Source: Bacillota bacterium
GTDB taxonomy: Bacteria > Bacillota > Clostridia > Lachnospirales > Lachnospiraceae
Assembly: GCA_023386815.1 (NCBI GenBank)
Contig: JAEWIZ010000010.1
Coordinates: 1-53,246 of the forward strand
DNA length: 53,246 nucleotides
Reading direction: 5' to 3'
Every line of letters starts with the position of its first letter. Position 1 is the first letter of the stretch. Positions 34,846 to 43,380 of this stretch are shown piece after piece. The notes beneath the pieces were generated by a model. It worked only from the letters and a program-made list of their open reading frames with translations. It was not told the origin of the DNA and did not search any database. Position numbers and translations under genes: made by a program.

Positions 34846-35591
34846 TTTTGGATTCCCTCCTTCTTCAGGTTGAGTTGTGCGGCTTCCGCAAACAAAAGCT
34901 GCATATATGCAGTTCGCACCTTTGGATGAAGTGCTCTCGACACCGGCACGTGCCGCCCTGTCATTGTCACAAGTTCATTTTGTCGCAGCTCCTGCGTCCA
35001 CTGTAAATTGACGATGAAAGAACGATGTACTTTCATAAAACCGAATCTTGCCAGCAGCAATTGTTCAAAATCGGCAAGGCTGCCAAATATCTCACGGACA
35101 CTGCTGTCTGTCAAGTAAAAATAAAGTGTTTTAGCATTAATCTCTACATATTCGATCTTTGAATAAGGAAGGTTGAATACACTTGTCTGCGTCTTGATTC
35201 GTAAAGCGTCCTCCGGTTTTTTGAAATTATCTGCAAGCCTGTCTAAGATGGGAAAGATTTTCTCTTCTGAGGCAGGCTTCAAAAGATAATAGTTCGCCCG
35301 TACGCTGTAACTCTCCACTGCGTACTCAGGAGAAGAGGTTAAAAACACGATTTCTGTTCGTCCGTTATGCTCACGTATCTCATGTGCGGCTTGCATTCCG
35401 TTAATCCCCGGCATTAGGACGTCCAACAAAATAACATCGTAATCTCCGCTGCGAATGGAATAAAGTAACTCCATAGCGCTCTGAAAGCAGACATAAGCAA
35501 GCTCCACTTTTCGTTTATGCCGGTATGATTCCACCAGAGAAGCAGTCTGTAATAGCTCATGTTTATCATCATCACAGATGGCAATCTTCAA
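34842..35591 (-). CDS. LytTR-family response regulator
   Basis: A 249-residue regulator. The receiver domain (1-120) has the acidic pocket AICDDDKHE and the phospho-Asp in DVILLDVLMPGING near 57. The LytTR DNA-binding domain (about 140-240) contains YSKIEYVEINAKTLYFYLTD and FMKVHRSFIVNL, the family signature. The start is the TTG at 35591, because AGAGGAGG lies eight bases upstream; an ATG 11 codons earlier has no ribosome site. It precedes and overlaps the histidine kinase gene. No clear direct-repeat LytTR target was found upstream. Confidence 0.92.
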   Translation of the reverse strand: MKIAICDDDKHELLQTASLVESYRHKRKVELAYVCFQSAMELLYSIRSGDYDVILLDVLMPGINGMQAAHEIREHNGRTEIVFLTSSPEYAVESYSVRANYYLLKPASEEKIFPILDRLADNFKKPEDALRIKTQTSVFNLPYSKIEYVEINAKTLYFYLTDSSVREIFGSLADFEQLLLARFGFMKVHRSFIVNLQWTQELRQNELVTMTGRHVPVSRALHPKVRTAYMQLLFAEAAQLNLKKEGIQK

Positions 35592-35846
35592 AGATTTGGC
35601 CTCCTCTTTTGTAAAAATATTCAAAAATTTGGTAATAAAAATATTTTACTATACTTTTTTAATTGCTTCAAGATGCCTTTCACTTTTTAGGACGAAAAAA
35701 CCTACCATTCGAGCCAAAAACGGTAATTTAGAGTGTTTTCTGCTATAATGGAACGAATCAACCAGTGTAGCGGCAGAAATGCTAAAATTAGCTGGTTATG
35801 TTACGGGTAAGGTTCAGATAATAAAGGATTTGGAAGGAGGAGAATT

Positions 35847-36062
35847 ATGATGTATATTTGTGAGGATTGTGGCTTATTATTCTTCCAGGAAGACGAGATA
35901 AAGGATTACCCATTCTGTGAGAAAAGCCAGCTACGAATAGCCACAATAGAAGATTTGGAGAACTGCGCTTATTTTGGAAGCAGCGAAAAGCAATTTTGTA
36001 TCTGTAGAGAAGAAACAAGGGAAATGAAGAAGCGTTTAGTAAGCATATTGAATGCCTTGTGA
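35847..36062 (+). CDS. Small cysteine-rich zinc-ribbon-like protein
   Basis: A 71-residue protein starting MMYICEDCGLLFFQEDEIKD. Its cysteines include a CxxC pair near the N-terminus and Cys at about 24, 40, 51 and 53, so it may bind zinc or iron. I do not recognise the family. AAGGAGGAG six bases before the first ATG supports a real gene; the ATG at 35850 is also possible. A TATAAT-like box (about 35744) lies upstream and a clear terminator follows at 36104-36142, so it is a single-gene transcript. The divergent neighbour is the LytTR regulator. Confidence 0.7.
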   Translation: MMYICEDCGLLFFQEDEIKDYPFCEKSQLRIATIEDLENCAYFGSSEKQFCICREETREMKKRLVSILNAL

Positions 36063-36103
36063 ACGTTGATTAACTTTAAAATAAAGAGTACATTCTTTCT
36101 TTA

Positions 36104-36142
36104 ATCCAGCAATCGACTTATTGAGTCTCTTGCTGGATTTTT
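36104..36142 (+). terminator. Terminator of the small cysteine-rich gene
   Basis: ATCCAGCAA (36104-36112) pairs with TTGCTGGAT (36130-36138), followed by TTTTT. Confidence 0.85.
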
Positions 36143-36386
36143 CGTAGATGAGGCCACAAGTAGCTAAAATTCAATGTAGTATTTGTCAAGGATTCTTATT
36201 GAATAGACATATTTATCGTTTTGATTCTGTAAAGATATAACCGCTCTTGCATTTAAATCATAATTTTTATAAGATATCATCAGAACGTTGTATAACGTTA
36301 AGAGCATTACAGTACTCTACTATGCCAGCTGTTTATTCTGACAGAGAATTGGAGAAACGATGTCATTCAATTTGGGAGAATTAAAT
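36143..36386 (+). promoter_or_regulatory. Upstream region of the Gfo/Idh gene with a palindrome
   Basis: The stretch is AT-rich with no gene. It holds the palindromic AACGTTGTATAACGTT at 36284-36299, a possible operator. No regulator gene is adjacent. Confidence 0.35.
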
Positions 36387-37496
36387 ATGATACGTATTGG
36401 AATATCAGGAATTGGTGCAATCGCACAAAATTATATTGAATTATTTAGTACAGGTAAAATAGAAGGTGCAAAAATTACAGCCTTGTCTAGTAGAAATAAA
36501 GAAAATATGGAAATAGTAAAGGAAGAAAATTCACTAAAAGAAGTGACTCTTTATACTGATTATGAGGAGTTGCTAAAGAGTGGAGAGATTGATGCTGTTA
36601 TAATATGCACTCCCCATGCCCAACATCCGGGGATGGCTGTAAAGGCAATGGAAAATGGAATACATGTTTTAATTGAAAAACCAATTGGAAGCAATATCAA
36701 TGATGTAAGTGCATTAGAAGCAATGGTAAAGCTTCATCCAGAATTAACTTCAGGTGTTCTTTACTGTAGGAGGATGAGTAAGGCCTGTAATAAAATGAAA
36801 GAGTTGGTTATGAATGGAGCAGTTGGCAGCTTAAAAAGAGCCACTTGGATGATTACGAATTTATATCGAACGGATTCTTATCATAAGTCTAGCCCTTGGA
36901 GAGGAACTTATCGTGGAGAAGGTGGTGGAATTATGCTAACACAGGCATCTCACCAGCTTGACCTGTTTTTATGGATGACAGGTATACCAAGAAGTGTTCA
37001 GGGATTTTGTTATCTGGGGATGGAGAGAAACATAGAAGTAGAAAATGATGTGATGCTTCAGATGGAGTTTGAGAATGGAGCAACCGGTCAGTTTATTGCA
37101 TCGTCCAGAGAATATCCTGGTACCAATCGTTTTGAATTATCTGGTGATGCCGGGCAGTTAATTATGGAAGATGACAGAAGATTGATTTATCGTAAGCTAA
37201 GTAAGAATGAAAGTGATTATAATAAACATACGAATCAGCTTTACGGATCGATTGTTTATGAGACAGAAGAATATGAATTTGATGATTTTAACAACCAAGT
37301 GCAGCAAGCAGGAATTATTAACAATTTCATTGAAGCAGTAAAGACAAAAAAGAAAGCGATATGTTCAGTGGAAGAAGCAATTGCTTCACTTTGGGTCATC
37401 AATGGAGCGTATTTGTCCTCCTGGGAAAAGAAAAAAATAGAGATACCATTTGACCCGGAGGAATATCAAAAAAAGTTAAGTGAATTCCTAAAGTAA
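36387..37496 (+). CDS. Gfo/Idh/MocA-family oxidoreductase
   Basis: A 369-residue NAD(P)-dependent sugar or polyol oxidoreductase. The N-terminal Rossmann motif is IGISGIGAIAQNYIELF. AVIICTPHAQHPGMAVKAME near 63 and LIEKPIGSN near 91 carry the conserved EKP Lys. The C-terminal domain contains GGGIMLTQASHQLDLFLWM near 183-201. The start at 36387 puts the Rossmann motif at the usual position and follows GGGAGA; an ATG at 36360 with its own GGAG would add nine residues. It is a lone gene with a terminator downstream at 37681. The substrate is not predictable. Confidence 0.9.
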   Translation: MIRIGISGIGAIAQNYIELFSTGKIEGAKITALSSRNKENMEIVKEENSLKEVTLYTDYEELLKSGEIDAVIICTPHAQHPGMAVKAMENGIHVLIEKPIGSNINDVSALEAMVKLHPELTSGVLYCRRMSKACNKMKELVMNGAVGSLKRATWMITNLYRTDSYHKSSPWRGTYRGEGGGIMLTQASHQLDLFLWMTGIPRSVQGFCYLGMERNIEVENDVMLQMEFENGATGQFIASSREYPGTNRFELSGDAGQLIMEDDRRLIYRKLSKNESDYNKHTNQLYGSIVYETEEYEFDDFNNQVQQAGIINNFIEAVKTKKKAICSVEEAIASLWVINGAYLSSWEKKKIEIPFDPEEYQKKLSEFLK

Positions 37497-37750
37497 GAAG
37501 AAAAAACCATTCAGCTGGCAAGAAAGCACTACCGGATTGCGTATGTTTTAGATTCTGGATTTAAACCAGCATTAATTTGCCTATAAACTGGGTAAAATGT
37601 AATGGTGTGAGAATATCATGCTATAGTTCTGCACTCGGGTAAGGGAAACAAAACTTTGATAATGCTCACTTAGACAAAAAAAGGCGTTCCGAAACTCGGA
37701 ATGCCTTGATTTTGCTTGACTTCCAAACATGGAAAGCCTAAATTTTTCTT
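37497..37750. terminator. Intergenic region with bidirectional terminator
   Basis: AAGGCGTTCCGA (37681-37692) pairs with TCGGAATGCCTT (37696-37707) over a three-base loop, next to A- and T-rich runs. The rest holds no gene. The hairpin separates the convergent Gfo/Idh and flavodoxin-like genes. Confidence 0.8.
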
Positions 37751-38521
37751 CTACATAAAAAAAGTTACTATTAGCTTACTAATAAGAATTGCTAATTTAT
37801 TTTTCAAAAAAGTCACCTTAACTGGTTTATAATAGATGCAATCTAATTCAAACCAATTCATGCTCAGCCAGTAATTATAATCTGTGGTATGCTGTTTCTT
37901 CTTCCAATATCTTTTCTGTATATTAAAACTAATCAAAGAATATAAGCTAACAGATTTCAATTCGTATGCTTCAATCATTTTATGCATTTTCTTTTCAATT
38001 ATATTTCCATATGTTCTTTCTGCAACTTCCTTGTTCATTTTTTGCCCCATTATGTAATTATCATGATCTTTAACATTACCTCCCCATGAAATTACTGCTC
38101 GTTTCATAGATTTAATGGCATGGTTTGATGCAGCAGCTGCAGAAGTTGTATATATGTAAACAGGTTTTCCGTTTAAAAATGGTCTATGGCAATTAAAGGC
38201 CATTCGGTCCATCCAGTTTTTTATTCCACCTGAAATATCTTCCACATAAACCGGACTGCCAATAATAATGATGTCCGCTTCTTCCATTTTATTCTTTATC
38301 ATAAGTAAATCATCATTACAAGGGCACTTATGTTCAGAAACATCAAAACATATTCTGCATCCCTTACACCAAGCTAAGTTACTATGATAGATAGTAATTT
38401 TATCATATACAACTCTATCACTTGGCTTGCATACTTTATTAATTTCATGTTCACATAAATTCATAATATATTCAGTGTTTCCATTGTTTCTGGGACTCCC
38501 ACAAATCTCTAGTACGTTCAT
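37751..38521 (-). CDS. NAD(P)H-dependent FMN reductase / flavodoxin-like protein
   Basis: A 256-residue flavodoxin-fold oxidoreductase. The FMN loop is CGSPRNNGNTEYI at residues 7-19. Cysteines in LAWCKGCRICF and CPCNDD resemble the cluster of iron-sulfur flavoproteins. IIGSPVYVEDISGGIKNWMD near 91-110 is a flavin contact. A C-terminal extension of about 60 residues ends in a hydrophobic stretch (LKNKLAILISKLIVTFF), possibly membrane-associated. It is the second of three related flavodoxin-like genes (22398, 37751, 43738). It has no clear operon partner. Confidence 0.85.
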   Translation of the reverse strand: MNVLEICGSPRNNGNTEYIMNLCEHEINKVCKPSDRVVYDKITIYHSNLAWCKGCRICFDVSEHKCPCNDDLLMIKNKMEEADIIIIGSPVYVEDISGGIKNWMDRMAFNCHRPFLNGKPVYIYTTSAAAASNHAIKSMKRAVISWGGNVKDHDNYIMGQKMNKEVAERTYGNIIEKKMHKMIEAYELKSVSLYSLISFNIQKRYWKKKQHTTDYNYWLSMNWFELDCIYYKPVKVTFLKNKLAILISKLIVTFFM

Positions 38522-38991
38522 GATATTGATATATAAACCTCAATTATTAGATGTTTATTTTTCCTCTCTAATTTGTAATAAATGAAATATTAATTGCTAT
38601 CTACTAATTTCTGTTCGATAATAAATGAAATATCTTCATTATATCATTCATTTTGATTTAATACAACATTTCCCAGTAGAGTTACGCATTATATGTGTGT
38701 ATCACTTTAATAAAAAAGACTTCGCTTTGGAAGTATCTTTATGATTCCATTCTATGTACGATAAGTAACGCTTAATCTCTGAAATCGGATCAAAAATAGC
38801 AATTCAAAGGATGAAAGAAAAGGTGCTTGCTTTTGATGGAAAGAATTTTAAGAGTGTCGGTGTCCACAAGTGCTATGGAATAAAGAACAAAGTGTAAGAA
38901 GCCCTTCAAATAAAGGGCTTCTTAAGAGTTATTTCTTATTTAATTCAATAACTTATTATCCTAAAATACACCCGGAATATAGTGAGTATCT
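38522..38991. other. Gene-free stretch with a terminator and an open fragment
   Basis: AT-rich repeats such as AATGAAATAT occur near 38577 and 38624. An open plus-strand fragment at about 38780-38898 includes KEKVLAFDGKNFKSVGVHKC and YGIKNKV then stop; it has no start and no assignable family and may be the tail of a lost gene. A perfect 12-bp stem, TAAGAAGCCCTT (38895-38906) with AAGGGCTTCTTA (38913-38924), lies just before the sdaAA stop and is the likely terminator of the serine operon. Confidence 0.45.
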
Positions 38992-39873
38992 TTACTGGCA
39001 CCCGCCAAATATTCCACATGCTTTTTCACAACCGGATGGCGTTGTGGCACAGCCCCCAAGAGCGGTTTCTCTCAGCTCGGAGGGAATTCTTTTGCCAATA
39101 CGGTACATTGTCTCAAGCATTTCATCAAAGGATATGAATTGTTCAATTCCACTTAGTGCAATTTCCGCACAAGTCAAGGCATTGGTAACGCCGATTGCAT
39201 TTCTGCTCTGACAAGGGCATTCTACAAGGCCTGCGACAGGGTCACATACTAATCCAAGCAGATTCATTATGGCGGTAGTTGCCGCATGCATGCACTGTCT
39301 TGGTGTTCCGCCCATCATTTCCGTTGCTGCCGCTGCTGCCATAGCTGAAGCTGCTCCGACTTCTGCCTGGCATCCGCCTTCTGCACCAGCTACCGTAGCA
39401 TTTCTCATTATTAAATATCCGATAGCACCAGCTGTAAACAATCCATTTATTAAGTTCTCATCTGCCAAGCTATATTCCTCTTGTAAGGCTAATAGTAATC
39501 CCGGAACCACGCCAGAGGAGCCGGCAGTCGGTGCTGCTACAATTAATCCCATTGATGCATTAACTTCTAATACGGCCATAGCATAAGTAATAGATTTTGA
39601 AAGGATTGTTCCACAGATGGATTTGCCTTTTCTTCTGGTCTCCCTAAGCTTTGCAGCTTCTCCGCCAATTAATCCGCCAATGGATTTTACTGGCTCGGTC
39701 AATGGAAGATGTACAGAATCTTGCATAATAAGAAATACTTTTTTCATTCGAGTATTAATTTCTTCCAGGGTCGCATCGGTTAATGTAATTTCCCTCTGAC
39801 GCATGATATCCGAAATGCTGCTATTATTTTGTTCACATAAAGAAAGAAGCTCGTTACCATTTTTAAAATCCAT
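38992..39873 (-). CDS. sdaAA: L-serine dehydratase, iron-sulfur dependent, alpha subunit
   Basis: A 293-residue subunit of the [4Fe-4S] L-serine deaminase, which turns serine into pyruvate and ammonia. Cluster cysteines are in GLVCDPVAGLVECPCQSRNA near 208-226, with a further Cys-rich C-terminus (GGCATTPSGCEKACGIFGGC). Glycine-rich substrate motifs such as GSSGVVPG are near 118. It is the last gene of a minus-strand unit, 13 bp after the beta subunit. The iron-sulfur enzyme is oxygen-sensitive, which suits an anaerobe. Confidence 0.96.
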   Translation of the reverse strand: MDFKNGNELLSLCEQNNSSISDIMRQREITLTDATLEEINTRMKKVFLIMQDSVHLPLTEPVKSIGGLIGGEAAKLRETRRKGKSICGTILSKSITYAMAVLEVNASMGLIVAAPTAGSSGVVPGLLLALQEEYSLADENLINGLFTAGAIGYLIMRNATVAGAEGGCQAEVGAASAMAAAAATEMMGGTPRQCMHAATTAIMNLLGLVCDPVAGLVECPCQSRNAIGVTNALTCAEIALSGIEQFISFDEMLETMYRIGKRIPSELRETALGGCATTPSGCEKACGIFGGCQ

Positions 39874-39885
39874 AATTATGTCCTC

Positions 39886-40554
39886 CTATATTTGAACAAG
39901 CATTGTTTCATGTACATTTGGAATACTTCTAATCTCTTGTATAACAGAGGTTGGTATCTTTTCATCTGATTCTACGATGCTATAAGCGATAGCTCCTTTT
40001 TCTTCTCGAAATAATTTCATAAAGGCAATGTTAACATTACGATCGGCTAAACATTTTGTAATATTAGCAACTACGCCTGGTCTGTCATTCTGTATTACGA
40101 TTAATGTACTGTATTCTCCAGTAAAATCCACCTCGACATTATTGATTCTTACAATTCTAACTTTGCCACCGCCAAGAGATTCTCCGCGAATTATGATAGA
40201 AAAACCTTCTTCGTTTGTTAAATGAATGTCTACTGTGTTGGGATGTATTTCTATTTCATTTTCATTTGTAACAAAAGAAAATTCAATACCCGCTTGTTTT
40301 GCCAACTCATAAGAATTTTTAATTCTTAAATCGTCAGTAGCAAACCCCATAATACCGCCTAACAAAGCTCGGTCTGTACCATGTCCTCGATAGGTCTTGG
40401 CAAAAGAACCAAATAGAATAAATTCTGCTTTCATAATCTTTCCAGGAATCATTTTTTTTGCTAGTAGTGCAATAGAAACTGCACCTGCAGTATGTGAGCT
40501 GGAAGGTCCGACCATGTTGGGTCCTATTACATCAAAAACACTTATAAATGCCAT
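39886..40554 (-). CDS. sdaAB: L-serine dehydratase, iron-sulfur dependent, beta subunit
   Basis: A 222-residue partner subunit. The N-terminal domain has the family motif SVFDVIGPNMVGPSSSHTAG at residues 4-23. The C-terminal ACT domain (about 145-220, TLIVIQNDRPGVVANITKCL) may bind serine for regulation. The gene precedes sdaAA by 12 bp and follows the sstT-like transporter by about 100 bp. The subunit arrangement is typical of Firmicutes, where alpha and beta are separate genes. Confidence 0.96.
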   Translation of the reverse strand: MAFISVFDVIGPNMVGPSSSHTAGAVSIALLAKKMIPGKIMKAEFILFGSFAKTYRGHGTDRALLGGIMGFATDDLRIKNSYELAKQAGIEFSFVTNENEIEIHPNTVDIHLTNEEGFSIIIRGESLGGGKVRIVRINNVEVDFTGEYSTLIVIQNDRPGVVANITKCLADRNVNIAFMKLFREEKGAIAYSIVESDEKIPTSVIQEIRSIPNVHETMLVQI

Positions 40555-40657
40555 AAACTGATCCTTCCCAATCTTTGCAAGATTTTTAGGTTGTGCATCT
40601 AGATAGAATAAGGTATTGCCAAGATGCTTTTATTACATGCACTAATTTTATAAGTTT

Positions 40658-41887
40658 TTACAAAGGAAGAGCCTTTCCTTCTTTTTTCCATAGTTTGAAT
40701 TCTGCAGCGGCCGTAAATAATACGTCGGTAGATGAATTTAATGCGGTTTCACAGGAATCTTGAACAACGCCAATGATAAATCCAATACCTACAACCTGCA
40801 TTGCAATATCATTTGAGATACCAAATAAACTACATGCCAATGGTATCAGCATAAGTGAGCCACCAGCTACTCCAGAGGTTCCTGCTGCAGCCACACTCGC
40901 TAGTATACTTAATACTATCATAGTTGGTAAATCTACTGAGATACCAAGTGTATGGACTGCTGCCAGAGACATGGTTGTAATGGTAATCGCTGCACCTGCC
41001 ATATTAACTGTAGCGCCCAAGGGAATACTTACAGAATAGGTATCCTCATCTAATCCAAGCTTTTTCGCAAGTTCCATATTAACCGGAATATTAGCTGCGG
41101 AGCTTCTGGTAAAGAATGCTGTGATAGCACTTTCTTTCAGGCATCTGAACACTAATGGATATGGATTCTGTTTAATAGTTAAGAAGACAATTAATGGATT
41201 TAAGATTAATGCCACACCAAGCATACAGCTTACTAATACAATCAGTAATTTTCCATAAGTTGCAAAACCAGCGATACCGGTTTCTGAAATAGTTGTAAAT
41301 ACCAGACCAAGAATACCAAATGGCGCACAACTAATTACCCACTTTACAACCATAGATACTCCGTCTGCAATATCGGATAATCCTTTTTTTGTTCCTTCTG
41401 AGGCATGCTTAAATGCAATACCTAAAATAACTGCCCAAGCAAGTATTCCGATATAATTTGCATTCATCAACGCAGTTACTGGATTGGTAACAAGGTTCAT
41501 TAAAAGAGTCTTTAATACTTCCCCAATATTTGTTGTAACTTCCGTCCCAGTTACTCCTAGTTCTGAGCTGAGCGCGATGCTAACAGGATAAATAACATTT
41601 ACTGCTACTGCGATTAAAGCTGATGCTAATGTTCCCAACCCATAAAGAATAAGAACACTCGTCATATTACTTTTCGTTCCTGCCTTTGCTGATGCAAGAG
41701 AGGACATTACCAGAACAAAAACCAAGATTGGTGCGATAGCTTTTAAGGCACCTACAAACATATTACCTAGAATACCTATTACTGTAAACTGTGGTACTGT
41801 TAGTCCCAAAATAAGACCAATCACCATACCAATTAAAATTTTTTGAATCAAACCCATTTTGTTCCATGTTTTCATCATTGACTTCAT
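40658..41887 (-). CDS. sstT: Sodium-coupled serine/threonine symporter (SstT / DAACS family)
   Basis: A 409-residue membrane protein with about eight or nine helices and two re-entrant hairpins. Family features are TAFFTRSSAANIPVNMELAK near 277-296 (serine-rich hairpin), and the transport core SIPLGATVNMAGAAITITTM near 308-327. A second hairpin region is AAAGTSGVAGGSLMLIPL near 354. The start at 41887 is set by GGAGGAAAA; 30 earlier in-frame codons lack a ribosome site. It imports serine or threonine for the dehydratase encoded downstream. The AATGAA-N6-TTCATT palindrome lies 29-46 bp before the start. Confidence 0.93.
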   Translation of the reverse strand: MKSMMKTWNKMGLIQKILIGMVIGLILGLTVPQFTVIGILGNMFVGALKAIAPILVFVLVMSSLASAKAGTKSNMTSVLILYGLGTLASALIAVAVNVIYPVSIALSSELGVTGTEVTTNIGEVLKTLLMNLVTNPVTALMNANYIGILAWAVILGIAFKHASEGTKKGLSDIADGVSMVVKWVISCAPFGILGLVFTTISETGIAGFATYGKLLIVLVSCMLGVALILNPLIVFLTIKQNPYPLVFRCLKESAITAFFTRSSAANIPVNMELAKKLGLDEDTYSVSIPLGATVNMAGAAITITTMSLAAVHTLGISVDLPTMIVLSILASVAAAGTSGVAGGSLMLIPLACSLFGISNDIAMQVVGIGFIIGVVQDSCETALNSSTDVLFTAAAEFKLWKKEGKALPL

Positions 41888-41915
41888 TTTTCCTCCATCT
41901 TGTTGGTATTTGTTT

Positions 41916-41933
41916 AATGAAATAAAATTCATT
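41916..41933 (-). promoter_or_regulatory. Operator-like palindrome before sstT-sdaAB-sdaAA
   Basis: AATGAAATAAAATTCATT forms AATGAA-N6-TTCATT arms. It differs at one base from the palindrome before the YheO-like regulator (43363-43380). It is the best candidate site for that regulator. Confidence 0.65.
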
Positions 41934-42124
41934 CTGATACTAAAATATATTTTATCATAAAAGAGTATTAAATACAATACACAATGACATTTCCGTGTAT
42001 TTTGTCGAATTTAGCCTTAATTTATTATGCACTATTACTAATGAGTGATGCATTTATAGGACGATTTTGTACTATATACGTGTTTGCAGAAAATGAGAGA
42101 GTATCGTTCTTGAATTAACATAAT

Positions 42125-42154
42125 AAAAGCGCTTGTTTATAAGCAAGCGCTTTT
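42125..42154 (-). terminator. Terminator after ridA
   Basis: AAAAGCGCTTG (42125-42135) pairs with CAAGCGCTTTT (42144-42154), with flanking T and A runs. It splits regulator-ridA from sstT-sda. Confidence 0.85.
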
Positions 42155-42168
42155 GGTATTAAGAGTAT

Positions 42169-42540
42169 TTATTTTTCAGCTATTACTTCTATTTCAACTA
42201 AAACTCCCTTAGGAAGAGTTTTCACAGCTACGCAGGAACGAGCAGGTTTTTCTGTGAAATATTTAACATATACTTCATTAAAATATGGGAAATCGTCCAT
42301 GTTTGCTAAAAAGCAAGTTGTTTTAATTACTTTGTCATAGCTTGTTCCAGCAGCCTTTAAGATTTCTCCCAGATTTTTTATGGATTGTTCTGTTTGGGCT
42401 GCAATGTCAGTCCCTACCACTTCGCCGGTAATGGGATCCAACGGAATTTGCCCGGATGTAAAAATAAGACCTCCAACTTCCTTTGCCTGTGAGTAAGGTC
42501 CAATAGCTGCGGGTGCTTTTTCTGTATTGATAGTAAACAT
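42169..42540 (-). CDS. ridA: RidA / YjgF reactive-imine deaminase
   Basis: A 123-residue RidA-family enzyme. It hydrolyses 2-aminoacrylate and related imines to stable keto acids, preventing damage to PLP enzymes. Conserved motifs are IGPYSQAKEVGGLIFTSGQI near 13-32, and the arginine-containing SCVAVKTLPKGVLVEIEVIA at the C-terminus with Arg just before it (PARSC). AGGAGGAC precedes the ATG. Its neighbours are a serine dehydratase and serine transporter. Serine deamination generates the imine RidA destroys, so the link is functional. A strong terminator follows at 42125. Confidence 0.95.
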   Translation of the reverse strand: MFTINTEKAPAAIGPYSQAKEVGGLIFTSGQIPLDPITGEVVGTDIAAQTEQSIKNLGEILKAAGTSYDKVIKTTCFLANMDDFPYFNEVYVKYFTEKPARSCVAVKTLPKGVLVEIEVIAEK

Positions 42541-42664
42541 AAAATGTCCTCCTCTATGTAAATAACAACTGAACTAATTTTCATTATAGTAATAAACCGT
42601 TTTTTAGTCAACGCATTTTTATAACCTACTTAGAGTATATTAAAATACTTCTTAATCGGTGTCT

Positions 42665-43327
42665 TTAACCTTCTTGAATATTCCGTAAATGCATATACAC
42701 TGTATTTTTTGAAATACCCATGTGCGTTGCTGTTTTTACTACAGAATCCTTTAATTCAAACACACCTTGATTGTACAGTCTTAATACAATTTCTTTGTTT
42801 TTTAACGATTGCCGAATTTGATGGTCTTTCTCAACCTCTGCTCGTACTGCCGCTACGGAAGATTCAATTAATTCATCTACATTAGTAACAAAATTTTCAG
42901 ATTTACTTATTGTCTTTGCTTCTGTAGGAATAAAGTTGGATAATATATCTGCGAAGGATGTATTTAAGTAAAAATTAATACACAAAAGGCCAATGATCTT
43001 AGAGCCTTCTCCTCGAATAGCAAGAGTAGCTGATTTTAATTGATCCCCATTTTTATTTTTAGTGTAATAGGAGACATACTCCTTTTCTCGATCTTCTTGT
43101 ATTTCTCCCAGCATAGCTAAGGCTAAGTCCGTGATAGGAGCGCCTTCTTTTCTACCTGTATGAAAACCATTGACAACTTTAATTGCTGAGTGTTCCATAT
43201 TTTCTAAGCTGTGTAACACTAGCTCATATCCGTCTCCCAAATAGTGAGCTAGTCCGTCTAACATTGACTTATAGGATTCTAAGATCATTCGGTCAATTAC
43301 AGTCAAACGAACAGTATAATCTTTCAT
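42665..43327 (-). CDS. YheO-like PAS/HTH transcriptional regulator
   Basis: A 220-residue regulator of the YheO group. The N-terminal PAS-like sensor domain covers about residues 10-125 (LGDGYELVLHSLENMEHSAI, then the AIRGEGSKIIGLLCINFYLN segment). The C-terminal DNA-binding domain covers about 155-215 (VLRLYNQGVFELKDSVVKTA, then HMGISKNTVYMHLRNIQ). An AATGAA-N6-TTCATT palindrome lies 36-53 bp upstream of its start. The same palindrome precedes sstT, so this gene most likely controls serine uptake and breakdown and itself. Confidence 0.85.
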   Translation of the reverse strand: MKDYTVRLTVIDRMILESYKSMLDGLAHYLGDGYELVLHSLENMEHSAIKVVNGFHTGRKEGAPITDLALAMLGEIQEDREKEYVSYYTKNKNGDQLKSATLAIRGEGSKIIGLLCINFYLNTSFADILSNFIPTEAKTISKSENFVTNVDELIESSVAAVRAEVEKDHQIRQSLKNKEIVLRLYNQGVFELKDSVVKTATHMGISKNTVYMHLRNIQEG

Positions 43328-43362
43328 GCTAATCCCCCTTTTCGATTTAATCTATGGTATGG

Positions 43363-43380
43363 AATGAAATTTATTTCATT
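43363..43380 (-). promoter_or_regulatory. Operator-like palindrome before the YheO-like regulator
   Basis: AATGAAATTTATTTCATT; read on the minus strand it is AATGAAATAAATTTCATT, one base from the palindrome at 41916-41933. A weaker AATGAAAATTAGTTC-like half lies before ridA near 42577. Confidence 0.65.

Noticed and set aside
33544..36062. agr quorum-sensing locus
   Set aside because: Kinase and regulator are present but neither an AgrB-like membrane protease nor a peptide precursor was found beside them.
38570..38650. Third YheO-like operator before the 37751-38521 flavodoxin gene
   Set aside because: AATGAAATATCTTCATT has a 5-base centre rather than 6 and lies in a stretch full of similar AT-rich words.
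38780..38898. C-terminal fragment of an unknown gene
   Set aside because: There is no start and no recognisable family. It is kept only in the gap note.
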